Source: Antrodiella citrinella (Eukaryota > Basidiomycota > Agaricomycetes > Polyporales > Steccherinaceae). From it: DNA of 21,076 nt. Positions 1 through 9,289 of this stretch are shown here, piece by piece. The stretch's first letter is position 1. Each line of letters begins with the position of its first letter. The DNA is taken from positions 9,911 to 30,986 of the forward strand of contig SGPM01000317.1 of assembly GCA_004802725.1 (NCBI GenBank), given 5' to 3'. Below the pieces are notes generated by a model. It did no database searches. It was not told where the DNA came from and saw only the letters and a program-made list of their open reading frames with translations. The position numbers were made by a program, and so were the translations under genes.

Positions 1-398
1 TGCATAAGCNCNNTNCTNANNNTNCTACTNTNNNANAGTGTNNTCNNNANNCAATGNCAGCGCATGCATTCGAATGTCTCTTTTGACATTCCAGCCCGTA
101 CCGTCGTATATAAGCAATCGAANAATACATNCCATCTTGAAAAAGAATACATACAGAGTGACTNGTGAGGTGTNCAGACTGTCCAAGAGAGCCTGAGGAG
201 TGACACTGACCGGTGATGTTGTTGCGTCGACCCAAATGAAAAGTCGGAGAATGAACTCAGCGTTTGCCATCACGTAAGTGAACGTGCCTCAGTCGCTTAG
301 CTCTGACGCGCACGCGGTCATGTCCAAAAATCCGATGAACATTGNCAACCACTGTAGAGAACGACAGCCATACAAACTGGTTCAGAGACTCGAGAACA
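1..398. other. Low-quality left edge, no assignable gene
   Basis: The first 60 bases are largely ambiguous and further Ns occur to about 175 and at 345. A minus-strand open frame (273 down to 25) begins MANAEFILRLFIW, but it runs into the ambiguous bases and shows no recognisable domain or splice structure. It could be the tail of an exon of a gene outside the window. The stretch also serves as the 3' flank of the F-box gene that ends at 399. Confidence 0.3.
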
Positions 399-2306
399 CT
401 ATCCCTCTAAGCGACGAAGCAGATCCAACAATTCTTCCGGTCTTTCCTTGAATCCCTCAGCCATTTCCTTCGCCTCTCTCGGGGAACCCAACTCATACTG
501 AACGACGGATACGGCACCCTGGAGCTCGTCCATGAAAGCCTGAGAGAAAGGAGTCCCTTCNTCTATCAAGAGGATGATCTTCTCCACCCCATATCCATGC
601 TGNTGACGTGCGTGGAGCATAGACCGTATGCCGAGCCACTGGTCCTGCATCACAANGTCGAATTCATGAAGATAGTCGGGTTTTGATTTATATAGAGAGG
701 TGGGACACCNGATCACTATCGTCTTGAGTTTGGGAAAGGGCACCACAGGCGGAGGCTGATCAGAAGCGGGGGTGGCGGCGTCACCATCATTAGCCCGCCA
801 GATCGGGGGCCCGAGCGGGATTTCGAATATCCCCCCCGTGGTGCAACGAGGGTCGCTCTCGATGTATAGTGTCTCTATGTTAGGCAGATCCAGATACACA
901 CTGAGTAAGGAGTCTGGCACAGGCACGTTTTCGATTCGGAGAAACAAAGTGGTGAAGGCAGCGGCGTGCGTGCCAACCAAATCGTGCACGAGCGAGTTCA
1001 GTAGCTCCTTTGTGTCCTGCGGGTCGTGGATATCAAGCTTGAGGCAAACGAACGGAGACGAGGAGAGGGATGACTGGGAAGGATGGGCATGAGCACCGGA
1101 AGGTAGCTGTTCAATGCCATTCCAAATCTTGATTGTATGATTTCCGCCTATCCTGAAATGGCGTTTGAGAGGGTCATACATATGGGACAACGAGACGATC
1201 GACGGTGCTAGAGCTCCTGTGGTTCGGCGAAATGTCCTGTCGGAATCGCACCTGTCCAGGAGTATGGAAGAGGCGAGGGGAAGCAAATGGTCACGGATGT
1301 TACGATGGAGGTCGCGATCCTGGCTCTGCCAGGACTCATATATGAACCGCGTCGTCGATGGGAGATCGATATGCCTGAGCACTTCAACCCAAGGTTTGAT
1401 CTGGGAAAAGCATTCGATCTTCAGGAACTGCAGGTGAGGTAACTTCACCTTCGGCCAAAGTCCCATATGTTCCTCGTCTTCAGGAACCCATATTCTGGAC
1501 GACAAAGAAAGCGATTGGAGGAGGGGAGTTCCACGTAGCGCCGTGAGCAGCGTTTGAACCGACTCACTGAGATTCAGATTACGATAGGAAAGAGAGATGT
1601 GGGTGAGGGTAGGAACAAAGAGATATGCACAAGCCGAGAACGAGAATGTGGCGTCCACGCCACGCAACTCTTGTAGAGCTGGCAACTGGACGGATTCACC
1701 AGCGACTGAGTCCAATGAAATGGTCCCTTTCAAAACTAAGGTACGGAGAATGGGGGCAACCCGAAGAGAAATCACGACGGAATGGTCATGGTAGGTGTCC
1801 TTTCTAGACACCACTGTGAGGTGTCGGATGCGATGGAGTTCAGGATCCAATATTTGCCTTCGTACGGCTGTTGCAATATGAGTATATGCCATCAAAGTCA
1901 CGGTGAGGGGAGCCTGCTGAGAACGTGATAAGAGAGTGTTGAGCATTTGCCCACTTTGCTCGTCTCCGCTGCCGTAGATGACGAAAGACCAAAGCTGCGG
2001 ACGTTGGAGCGCAATCTCTCTCCAATGTCTGCAAACATGAGTGTAGCGTAGCCATCCATACGGACGCTCTGGACGCGTTATCTCCCATTCGTGCTGCCAT
2101 CCGTCCTGGTCCCGGACCGTCCGAGGTGGGGCGCAATGGTCTGTGACCAAAAGCAACAATATATCGGAGAGGATCTCGGGAGGAAGCCGACTGTTGATGC
2201 TGAAGTGCGTGCTGAGATGACGACGTAGACTACGGAGCAGTCGCTCGTAATGGCCAATCGCTTTCAACGTCGCAACTTTAGATCTTGGAAAGTGTTGAGT
2301 TGGCAT
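399..2306 (-). CDS. F-box/LRR protein, single exon
   Basis: Single uninterrupted frame of 635 aa. An F-box-like N-terminal domain lies at about residues 38-108: LPPEILSDILLLLV, then RYTHVCRHWREIALQ and a PQLWSFV helix. This is the usual Agaricomycete F-box-like pattern (IPPEIL...VCRRWR.IAL..P.LW). Behind it are leucine-rich segments (LPALQEL, VPTLTHISLSY, TPLLQSLSLS, LPHLQFLKIE, FPKLKTIVI) typical of the substrate-binding part. By family knowledge such proteins join Skp1-cullin ubiquitin ligases; the target is unknown. Start chosen at 2306, the first Met, just upstream of the TLKAIGHYERLL helix that is also kept in the decayed copy at 16508-18120. Ambiguous bases at 561, 603, 656 and 710 give undefined residues but do not break the frame. 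No introns are needed, which is less common than multi-exon structure in this window. Confidence 0.85.
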   Translation of the reverse strand: MPTQHFPRSKVATLKAIGHYERLLRSLRRHLSTHFSINSRLPPEILSDILLLLVTDHCAPPRTVRDQDGWQHEWEITRPERPYGWLRYTHVCRHWREIALQRPQLWSFVIYGSGDEQSGQMLNTLLSRSQQAPLTVTLMAYTHIATAVRRQILDPELHRIRHLTVVSRKDTYHDHSVVISLRVAPILRTLVLKGTISLDSVAGESVQLPALQELRGVDATFSFSACAYLFVPTLTHISLSYRNLNLSESVQTLLTALRGTPLLQSLSLSSRIWVPEDEEHMGLWPKVKLPHLQFLKIECFSQIKPWVEVLRHIDLPSTTRFIYESWQSQDRDLHRNIRDHLLPLASSILLDRCDSDRTFRRTTGALAPSIVSLSHMYDPLKRHFRIGGNHTIKIWNGIEQLPSGAHAHPSQSSLSSSPFVCLKLDIHDPQDTKELLNSLVHDLVGTHAAAFTTLFLRIENVPVPDSLLSVYLDLPNIETLYIESDPRCTTGGIFEIPLGPPIWRANDGDAATPASDQPPPVVPFPKLKTIVIXCPTSLYKSKPDYLHEFDXVMQDQWLGIRSMLHARXQHGYGVEKIILLIXEGTPFSQAFMDELQGAVSVVQYELGSPREAKEMAEGFKERPEELLDLLRRLEG

Positions 2307-3171
2307 CGAGTCACGTTTGCGCTACGAGTCTGATGAGTGTTCTTTGCAATAGATGAAGCACCAAGAGGGACACATACTAGTGTATAGCTCGTACACAGAC
2401 TACACAGTAAACGGATGTGGTGATAGCATCGTAGCGAGTCGCGACCACACGATTCAACTTACAGTCGGAGAAAGAAATTGCATGCAGGCCATAACGTAAT
2501 GGGTCTTACCTCATCAACGTCCTGCAAGTCAGGAGCGCTAGCTCCTGAGACACTCACCAGCACCTTGCGACGAGTCTGCATTATTTCGTATCGTCAAGTA
2601 CAGTGATGAGATCTTTCTCCGAAGTGCTGCCTGCACGGAATCCTATTGCATCCGATGTGGCAGCTGGCACACAAACTGGGTCCGCGAGAAGAATTACGAT
2701 ACATACCACTCCCGAGTCCCAGCTTTACGTGTGCACAGCATCTGCTCCCGAGACCATCCACATCACGAGAAAGAAAAATGATAAATGCGACGACGTATTA
2801 CAATGTCAATGATCTACAACACCCTCACCGCTGTTCATGTCGCCCAGCAAAATACAGAGCAGAAAGAGAACTTCGATGAAACGTAGCTAACAAACACACA
2901 CACAAACAAACAAACAAACAAGGGGGCGTCCTGAGAATATTGAAACAAAAAAGGTAGAACAACAGAGAGAGTTCGTGACGGGTGATGGATATGAGAGAGC
3001 GAGACAGAGGGGTGGACGTGTGTTGAGTCGATATGCAAGTTGGGTGACAGGGGACGGCTTGAGGCGTGTGTGGTGATGTTTGAGTGGATGTGACGGCAGG
3101 AGGGGGGATGGGGTGGGAATCAGAACCTTGCATGTGGGCATACAGACCGCTCAAAATGTTGCACGGGAATG
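2307..3171. other. Intergenic: F-box promoter and PKA 3' flank
   Basis: No convincing gene. It holds the upstream region of the minus-strand F-box gene and the 3' flank of the PKA gene. On the minus strand near 2580-2510 there is a short ATG-led peptide (MQTRRKVL) followed by GTGAGT, a CTGAC branch-like sequence and a TTGCAG acceptor only 36 nt away, then GACGTTGATGAG and GTAAGA. This resembles leader exons or relic exons but is too short to call. Open frames at 2825-3175 on the minus strand are low-complexity and cross the CA/CAAA repeat, so I do not call them. Confidence 0.5.
2889..2921. repeat. Simple repeat (CA)n then (CAAA)n
   Basis: About 33 bases made of a short CA dinucleotide run that grades into five or so CAAA tetranucleotides. 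It is a microsatellite in the 3' flank of the PKA gene, within the expected 3' UTR/downstream zone. It has no spacers or conserved longer units. Confidence 0.85.
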
Positions 3172-5035
3172 TCATGAGGACGGCGTGGACGAGTTGTTGG
3201 TATATTCAAAATCTGGGAATTGGTCGCCGTACAGGTCGTTCGTTGGCAAGCCGTACGCAGCTGCGGCGTTGTCTTCGGGGTATCTTTCAAATCTGTCCGT
3301 GAATCCAGCATCAGCGTCTGATACGTCGACGAGGATGTAAGTACTTACGCGCTGGCATCTCCGTCCCCGCTAATCTTGGGCAGATAGGGGGCCGTAATCT
3401 CTCTATTTTTCAGCTTCTCCCAGTCTACTTCCCGGAACCAAGGATGTGCAAACACGTCGCCTGCGCCGTTGTGCAAGTTCCCGTACCTTCTTGAGGGGTC
3501 CCGCTCCATGAACTTCAAGATCAGGTCCGTCGCATTTGCGTGGAAAGCAGGCCACTTGATGCACGTTGGACCCTGCGCGATCTTTTCATAAAGCACCACA
3601 GGAGAGATGTCTGGTTCGTGGAAGGGCGGCAGACCCGATAGCATCTCGAAGATGAGAACTCCGAGCGCGTACCAGTCCACACTTTTGTTGTATCGCGCGT
3701 TCCCAATAATCTACACGGTAAGAAGCCGTCCGATCAGTATTAGACCGTAAATGGTCAAGCATAGGTCACTAGGAGCTTACCTCCGGCGCGAGGTAGTCTG
3801 GAGTGCCGCACAGCGTCCAGACGGTGGTATTGCATTGTTTTGCGAAACCAAAGTCCGCGATTTTGATGTGCCCGTCGAAATTGAGGAGGATGTTTTCGGG
3901 CTTGAGGTCACGGTAGATGACGTCCGCGTTGTGAAGGTAGTTGAGTGCGAGGGCGACTTCGGCGGCATAGAATTTGGCGACGGGGTCCGGAAATCGCTAC
4001 CGATACCGGGGGGTTAGTGCTTAGACTGTGGCGCATGTTTGTGATTTTTGAAATGAGACATGGCGCATCGGGCCCCAGAACGTGTCTGAGAGACGACGGA
4101 CGGCCTCGGGGAGTGTACGGAGGGGGATGCCGAGAAGAGTTGTTCATATGTCCCGAAAAGGAGCGTATGACCGAAAACGGGTGATATTGCGACGTGAGCA
4201 GAAGGCTCGCGCAGACAGCGACGCTTCGAACAGAAGGCATGCGATATGGGGGCAGTGCCAATTACTCCCCATTCTGCATCGACGCGTCCCACATCCCCGA
4301 GGCGCGTGTCCCGCGGGTCCGCCGTCGCGCCCTGCCCGCCCGCCGTCGCACACAGCGTCCACGGCCCGCTGCTCGTCCCCGCCGCGTGCGCCCATAGCAG
4401 AAGCCATAGCATACATGGAGTGGACACTCACGTTCGATCGTCGCAGCAGCGTGAACAGCTCGCCACCCGGCACAAAGTCCATGACCATGTACAGATTCGA
4501 CGCATCCTGGAAGGTGCCCCAGAGGTTGATGATGAAAGGATGTTGCACGGACTGCAGCATCGCCTGCTCGTTGCGTGTATGCGACACCTGCTTCGTCCGC
4601 ACGATCTTCTCCTTGCTAAGCACCTTGATGGCATAAAAACGGCGGTTGTGTATGCTCCGCACTGTCGCTGCCGATTCAGTCAAACCGCACCGCCGACCGC
4701 ACAACGCAGACACACTCACCGAGATGTACTCGCCCAAAGCTCCCTGTCCCTAGTGTCCGGTGGATGACGAAATCTGTCAGACGGTACGTGCCTTTCGGCC
4801 GGCGCATCTGCAGAGGCACTTGTGGCGGCACAGCAGGGTCCGTGTTCTCCTGCCGCTTGCTCCATTCGCTGACGGACGTGCGCTGGGAGGATAGCAACCC
4901 CTGCTGCTGGACAGATAGTGTCTCGGGCGTTGGAGGTAGCAACGATGACGGGGGCACGGCATCAGAGTCCGGCACGATGGAGAGTCTGCTGGATCGGAGG
5001 TGACCGATTTTGTCAGCCATTTTCCTCAAGAGCAT
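3172..5035 (-). CDS. PKA1: cAMP-dependent protein kinase catalytic subunit
   Basis: AGC Ser/Thr kinase that phosphorylates targets when cAMP releases the regulatory subunit; central to nutrient sensing, growth and morphogenesis in fungi. Five exons (minus): 5035-4720, 4661-4432, 3996-3781, 3710-3349, 3292-3172; 414 aa. Phases fit at every junction. Visible landmarks: glycine loop GTGSFG (96-101), VAIK-type lysine in YAIK (K118), catalytic loop YRDLKPEN (D212), DFG (230-232), activation segment [13 protein letters not shown] with phosphorylatable T243, APE-type end at 254, and AGC tail with GDGDASAF and a final FPDF-like hydrophobic motif followed by a short Asn/Ser-rich end. The N-terminal ~85 residues are Ser/Pro-rich and poorly conserved. 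The first Met is at 5035; a second at 5018-5020 (MADKIG) is an equally plausible start. Introns are 58, 435, 70 and 56 nt; the second is exceptionally long and splits the kinase N-lobe from the C-lobe. Last gene of a collinear minus-strand trio. Confidence 0.95.
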
Positions 5036-5580
5036 CCGGAGAGGGTCGTGTACGGGGTCGTGGTCGTTGCAGTCGGGGCTATCGTCGTCGTCGTGACCGA
5101 GCCCGTTGGAGAGACGAAGCTATGGAGAGGGTGGTGGGGAGGACCTGTTGAAGGAGAAAGGCATTGTTCAGATTCTGACCGTGACAGTGGCTCGGAAGCA
5201 ACCGATCTCCTACTACTCATTATTGCCCGATTGGGATCAACGCTATCGGCGCTCCCGACCGTCTTGTTCTCTCCCTTCTTCCTCTGCGAATACACGCGTG
5301 AAACATGAAGAACTCTTTCCTCCTGGCAACCGCGAGAACGTATCCTATCCTTGCCTTGTTCTTTCCTTGGGTTTTCTCTACCCGACGTCGCATTTATAGC
5401 TGTCGTATACGCCAACATGACAAACTTATTCATTCGTCTTCTGTCCAGACTCTACGTGGACACACTGCACGACGTGGCCATCGACGTGAGACGTTGATAT
5501 ACTGGGTGCCTTTGAGCCGCCTGGGAACATGCTTATGTACGGGATAAAAATCTACGGAACGCTACGCCCTCGCCCTAACC
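5036..5580. other. Intergenic: PKA upstream region
   Basis: No gene supported. This is the region between the acylphosphatase stop and the PKA start, both on the minus strand. A TATA-like element lies at 5393-5398 on the minus strand. The open frames here on both strands lack family similarity and splice structure. Confidence 0.6.
5393..5398 (-). promoter_or_regulatory. TATA-like element upstream of PKA
   Basis: Minus-strand GCTATAAATG context. It lies about 360 nt upstream of the PKA start codon, so it would imply a long 5' leader; long leaders are common for signalling kinases in fungi, but this assignment is inference. Confidence 0.35.
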
Positions 5581-6017
5581 TCAATGTCGTATCTCAAACT
5601 TGTAAAACTCCAAACCAGACACTGTCTGCTCGGAAGATATCTGGACACCGGTGACATGGGCGTGCAACGGTCCCACCTCCAAATCCTTCCGGCTGCATAC
5701 GTTCGTCAGCCAACGGCGAGAGATCATCGGACGAGATAGATTGGAGGCGGGCAGCGGGGGCCCGATGCACTACTCACAAGCGCGCCATCGCGTCTTCCTT
5801 TCCCTGTGCCACACCAACCACTGTACCTCCCTGCAATGCGATCGAAATAATCAGTTCATCTGTCCTGCGACGCGAGAATGGGCGTGATGAGACTCACTGG
5901 ATCGTTCTTGACCCAGCCGACGATGCCTTTTTGATCAGCCATCGTCTTGACGAAGTACCGGAATCCGACGCCGTGGACTGTCCCAGAGACGATGAAGTGT
6001 ATGGATCGGCAGCTCAT
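5581..6017 (-). CDS. acyP: Acylphosphatase
   Basis: Small enzyme that hydrolyses acyl phosphates (for example 1,3-bisphosphoglycerate, carbamoyl phosphate) to carboxylate and phosphate; cytosolic. Three exons on the minus strand: 6017-5898, 5830-5778, 5692-5581; 94 aa including Met, close to the family's ~95-100. The acylphosphatase signature is clear: VSGTVHGVGFRYF with the phosphate-binding Arg at R20, then GIVGWVKN with the catalytic Asn N38, followed by GGTVVGVAQG and a final FYKFEIRH strand. Introns are 67 and 85 nt with GTGAGT donors at both and TTGCAG/ATGCAG acceptors; phases agree. Each exon is short, so the gene is easily missed by simple open-frame scanning. Start at 6017 begins MSCRSIHFIVSG, the usual first beta strand. 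It sits between the carrier and PKA genes, in the same direction. Confidence 0.93.
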
Positions 6018-6254
6018 GGTATATGGTGAGAGGCAGAGATACTGTGCTTTTATCTACAGCAAGATCAGATGATGACATCATAGATAACACAGATCTACAT
6101 CCAACCTGCAGGGACCGCCAGAACCGATGTTGCTGTAAATCGCACAAACAAAGGAAGACACGAATACAGAGTCCTACAGTACATCCGCGCAAACCATAAA
6201 TAACCACACCTACCTTCTCTCCCGCTTCCCATCAAATCAAGCCAAATCCACATC

Positions 6255-7581
6255 TTACTCCACGTACACCTCGTCCGACGAGCTTCCCTGCATCGTCTCA
6301 ATCACCTTCCTCACCCGCTCATACACCGCGAACACGATCGCTTGTCCCGGGGCGACGCGCAACACGCGTGGCGTGATGCCCTTGTAGAACGAGCGCACGC
6401 CCTCGCGCCGCCACATGTCCTTGCCTATCGCTGTGATGCGTTGCAGAGCAGTCGTCCCCGGTTCGGCAGTGGCTTTTTGCAGACCTGCGGAAAAAAGCGG
6501 GTCGAACGGATGAGTCAACGAGGAAGAGGAAAGAGAGGCGGAAGTGAGAGACGACGTACGCGTCTTTATGGTATCTATCGGGGCGTTGGAGAAGGGTCCC
6601 ATCGCTCCGGAAATGAGTCCGATGACCATATGTTGGTACGACGGGAGCTCTGTCAGCTCAGGTTGCCACCGATGCGCGACCTTCTTCAGTTCCTGGTACG
6701 CGGTAAAGTTCGCGCCTATCCGTCCATTAGCATTCCAATTAATCATCGCGCTCTTCTTGATTCCCCGGAGGGAATTAAAAGAAGCAGAAGCAACAGAGAG
6801 AGGGAGAAGACGAAGCGAGCGTACCTTGGTTGGTAGCTTGTCTCAGGGCGGTCAAGCTGACGCCGCGGTACAGCGTACCGATCCCTTCTTCCCTGACGAT
6901 GGTGTACACGGCGTGTCCGGCGTTGCGGTATCGTGGGACCTCCATCGGGTCCGCGAGACTGTGCATCTGCGCTTGCAGCCGAATCTTGACCACTTCCATC
7001 GGCGTGACCACAGCCACTGCTTCGGTCGTTCCGGCTCCCAACCCAGCTGTGGACACACATATCCGTATCAGCTACATCGTGAGATCACGCTCAGTAGACG
7101 TACCTATGAAGATGTTGCCTATACTCGTTACCCCCGTCTCTTTGTCCGCCAATGCACCCTTGTACTGCTCAAAACTCGCGAAGCGGACAGCCATCTTGGG
7201 CACGATGCCGGCCAACACAGCGCCGAGACCTTTGTACAACGCCAAGGGAGTTTCTCGACGAATGATCATCGCTCCCGTCGCGAGGAACCCTCGGGGCTTC
7301 GTCTAAGGAACCACAACGAGGAGCATGAGCTTCAGAGATGGTGTAGTATAACTTGAATTGCTTACTCCGGGTGCCGAACCAGATCTAGAGAGCTGCATAC
7401 GGACTTTGATGGTATCGAGCGGCTGACAGCATAACTAGAGAAATCCTCGAGCTTCAGTAACTCTGCACGCCTCGGAACCGTGATAGAATAGACTCACCGC
7501 TTCCATACCGCCAGCAGTACCTCCAGCGATGAGCTGTGTAGCGAACCCGACGGGTTTCTTGTCTCCGTTCCGAGGCGCCAT
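6255..7581 (-). CDS. SFC1: Mitochondrial succinate-fumarate carrier
   Basis: Inner-membrane mitochondrial carrier that exchanges cytosolic succinate for matrix fumarate, linking the glyoxylate cycle to gluconeogenesis; orthologue type of yeast Sfc1/Acr1. Six exons (minus): 7581-7498, 7434-7366, 7302-7104, 7046-6825, 6715-6560, 6484-6255; 319 aa, against 322 in yeast. Three repeats of ~100 aa are visible with carrier signatures: CCQPLDTIKVRMQ, then TPMEVVKIRLQAQ, then APIDTIKTRLQK. Second halves carry LYKGLGAVLAG, LYRGVSLTALRQ and FYKGITPRVLRV. Sfc1-specific stretches include GIVPKMAVRF, SLTALRQATNQGANF and GLISGAMGPFSNAP, which separate it from citrate and dicarboxylate carriers. Introns are 63, 63, 57, 109 and 75 nt. 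Start MAPRNGDKKPVGF leads directly into the first helix (LIAGGTAGGMEA). A minus-strand pyrimidine-rich block and a GCGGGG site lie just upstream. Confidence 0.93.
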
Positions 7582-8149
7582 CGTAATAAAGCGTGATGAT
7601 AGTTCAAGTGCAGAACGAAAGAGGGGGGAAGTGGTTGAAGTAGGCGGGGGCTGGTTGGTTGGTTCAGATCGAAATCCTGGGTCTCTTTAGCCACCCGACG
7701 ACACCCTCTGGTGACTACACCCTGTGCAGATACTCGACAGCGTCAAGAACGGACAACGACGACAGCGCTCCGATATCGTCTGAACCCGGACGCGCAAGAC
7801 GAGTCAACAAGCCCGGGGGTGGAGAAGCAGAGGAGGAGGAGGAGGGTGGAGAGATGAAGAAAGAGGACATTGCTCGACCATTATACCTATACCCAGTCCG
7901 CCCGCACAGTGGTCCTACTAGTGCCTGGTCCGGAACACGTGAATAACAATCGCTCCTATGTACCTGTATCCGAGTCAAAGTCATCTCTCTGGAGATGTTT
8001 CACCCGCTCTCGTTCCGCGTAACACCGATTGCGGGGTTCCTTCGTGTGGGGGAGGGAGGATACGGTAGTGCGGTTGGCACTTTGTTTTCTTTCTTTCTGC
8101 CGCACTGAGACCGAGGAGGCGGGGATAGTGACCCAAGACGACTAGCTTT
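7582..8149. promoter_or_regulatory. SFC1 upstream region with pyrimidine tract and GCGGGG sites
   Basis: No coding region supported. On the minus strand a strongly pyrimidine-rich block (about 7868-7821) lies some 240-290 nt upstream of the carrier start, as often seen near fungal transcription starts. GCGGGG hexamers that fit the fungal carbon-repressor consensus SYGGRG occur at 7644-7649, 8031-8036 and 8119-8124 (+), and one on the minus strand at 8157-8162 just beyond. The block may be a shared promoter with the plus-strand unit beginning near 8150. Site function is inferred from consensus only. Confidence 0.4.
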
Positions 8150-8156
8150 TATAAAA
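8150..8156 (+). promoter_or_regulatory. TATA box, plus strand
   Basis: TATAAAA in the context CTTTTATAAAACC. It would direct transcription toward the weakly supported plus-strand exons at 8300-8630. An ATG at 8173 is probably too close to serve as the start if this box is used; the next ATG is at 8300. Confidence 0.5.
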
Positions 8157-8392
8157 CCCCGCTGGGATTTGAATGGCTTGCTTCGCAAACACGTCGTCCA
8201 CGTCGCATCGCCCCAGTCAAGCTGTCTCGGAGGTAAGACTCGACTTCCTACAGTCAATTGCAGCTTTCAAAGTGATCATGGTTGGATAGGCTGGCCACAA
8301 TGGGCGCCCTCGATGTCGGCTATGTTCAGTTACCGGTCTCTCCCTGTCATCACGCTCAATGTGCATCTCATGACTCTACTTTGATATCCTAG

Positions 8393-8630
8393 ACATGGTC
8401 TGGCACCATCTGGCTGCGGTTCATTGTGCATTCGTGGCTGAGAACGGAACACCGACGACATTTCGGAACCCCAGGACTCCAGCTGGGTTGGAAGGCGTCG
8501 GACTCGGATAGATACGAGGCGCACAATGTTCTCTGGGCAACCAAGTATCATGCGAACAGGTAAGAGTATTTCTTCGTAAAGACATATCATGACCTAACGC
8601 AAGCTCTCATGTCGCAGAAGCGTGTCATAA
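8393..8630 (+). CDS. Possible 3' exons of an unknown small gene
   Basis: Evidence is splice structure plus an open frame, not homology. Exon 8393-8559 follows a CCTAG acceptor and reads TWSGTIWLRFIVHSWLR... to NVLWATKYHANR. It ends at a good GTAAGA donor; the 58-nt intron (8560-8617) contains CCTAAC and ends TCGCAG, an ideal basidiomycete intron. The last exon is four codons and a TAA (8628-8630). The 5' part is unclear. An ATG at 8300 (MGALDVGYVQLP) reads in the same frame but meets TAG at 8390-8392, so either an intron removes it or the gene is decayed. An ATG at 8173 with a GAG/GTAAGA donor at 8233 is an alternative first exon in matching phase. Family not recognised. Confidence 0.35.
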
Positions 8631-8836
8631 CTGATTGAGGGGGACGTTGCGGTACTAGGATGCAGTACCCCAGTCCAATCCTCTGAAAAAGTGCATTTTT
8701 GCCAGGTCGAATGAGAGGGCTTGAGTCCGGCACTGCTATAGAGATGCGGTTAGTTGAAGGTAAAAAACTTGTTACCCCTTCGCTTCAACCGGAGCCTTGT
8801 GATGCGCTTCCCTCTCGCTCATCACGCTTCATTTAG

Positions 8837-9289
8837 GTGAGCCATATTCTCAGCGCGTTCGAGTCTAGATCTGACGACACTCCGCTGTACCATCTAGCCC
8901 TCGAGCACCGGTTAATCTACCTCGTGCCCAGTGTGGATAGAATTCCTACTACGCTAGATACGCCACCTCGGTTGCCAGTGGCGCCATTCGCAGACCTAGT
9001 GCCGGAGTTGCACACCTTCAAGAAAACGTTGTACGACTTGGCAGTCAACCCCGGACATTCGTGCATCACATTGAGCGTAGGACCCCTCGTCATACTCTTC
9101 ACTCCGGCTGGTGTACTCGTCTTGGATCTACTGCTGCGCTGGCACCTCTTCGAGGTTGGATTCATTGTTCGTCCGGTGGAATTGGGCGTCGAGAGCACTT
9201 CTTCAACGGACGACCATGACGGATCTGAAGCTCAGCGGAAGAGGCCAGTATCGGTCCTTATCGGTCCCGGGTGGTCGAAATCGGAGTAG
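8837..9289 (+). CDS. Hypothetical protein, terminal exon
   Basis: Open frame of about 150 codons ending TAG at 9287-9289, with no ATG at its beginning. It follows a TTTAG (8836) and an ATTCTCAG (8853), both possible acceptors. One workable first exon reads MRGLESGTAIEM near 8711-8748 and joins by a GTTAGT donor to the 8853 acceptor in phase. The product is hydrophobic in the middle (CITLSVGPLVILFTPAGVLVLDLLL), which could be a membrane segment, then a polar Ser/Asp tail ending IGPGWSKSE. I do not recognise the family. The reverse strand is also open over 8917-9198 but shows no splice sites that fit. Confidence 0.35.
   Translation: MSHILSAFESRSDDTPLYHLALEHRLIYLVPSVDRIPTTLDTPPRLPVAPFADLVPELHTFKKTLYDLAVNPGHSCITLSVGPLVILFTPAGVLVLDLLLRWHLFEVGFIVRPVELGVESTSSTDDHDGSEAQRKRPVSVLIGPGWSKSE

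Noticed and set aside
772..1807. Several plus-strand frames within the F-box gene
   Set aside because: Shadow frames opposite a 635-codon open frame with domain support.
2889..2921. Short tandem repeat considered as a CRISPR-like array
   Set aside because: Units of 2-4 bases with no spacers; ordinary eukaryotic microsatellite.
2825..3175. Minus-strand frames with His/Pro/Thr-rich and Cys/Val-rich peptides
   Set aside because: They translate the CA/CAAA repeat and the PKA 3' flank; low complexity, overlapping three ways, no homology.
4082..4767. Two long plus-strand frames (184 and 173 codons) over the PKA gene
   Set aside because: They run antisense through kinase exons and the long GC-rich intron; no family motif, and openness is expected from GC-rich composition.
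6544..7356. Longest plus-strand frame (270 codons) across the carrier region
   Set aside because: It is the antisense of SFC1 exons and introns; the minus strand has clear carrier motifs and consistent splice phases.
7659..7984. Frames on both strands over the purine/pyrimidine tract
   Set aside because: Glu/Lys or Ser/Pro low-complexity products created by the tract in the SFC1 promoter.
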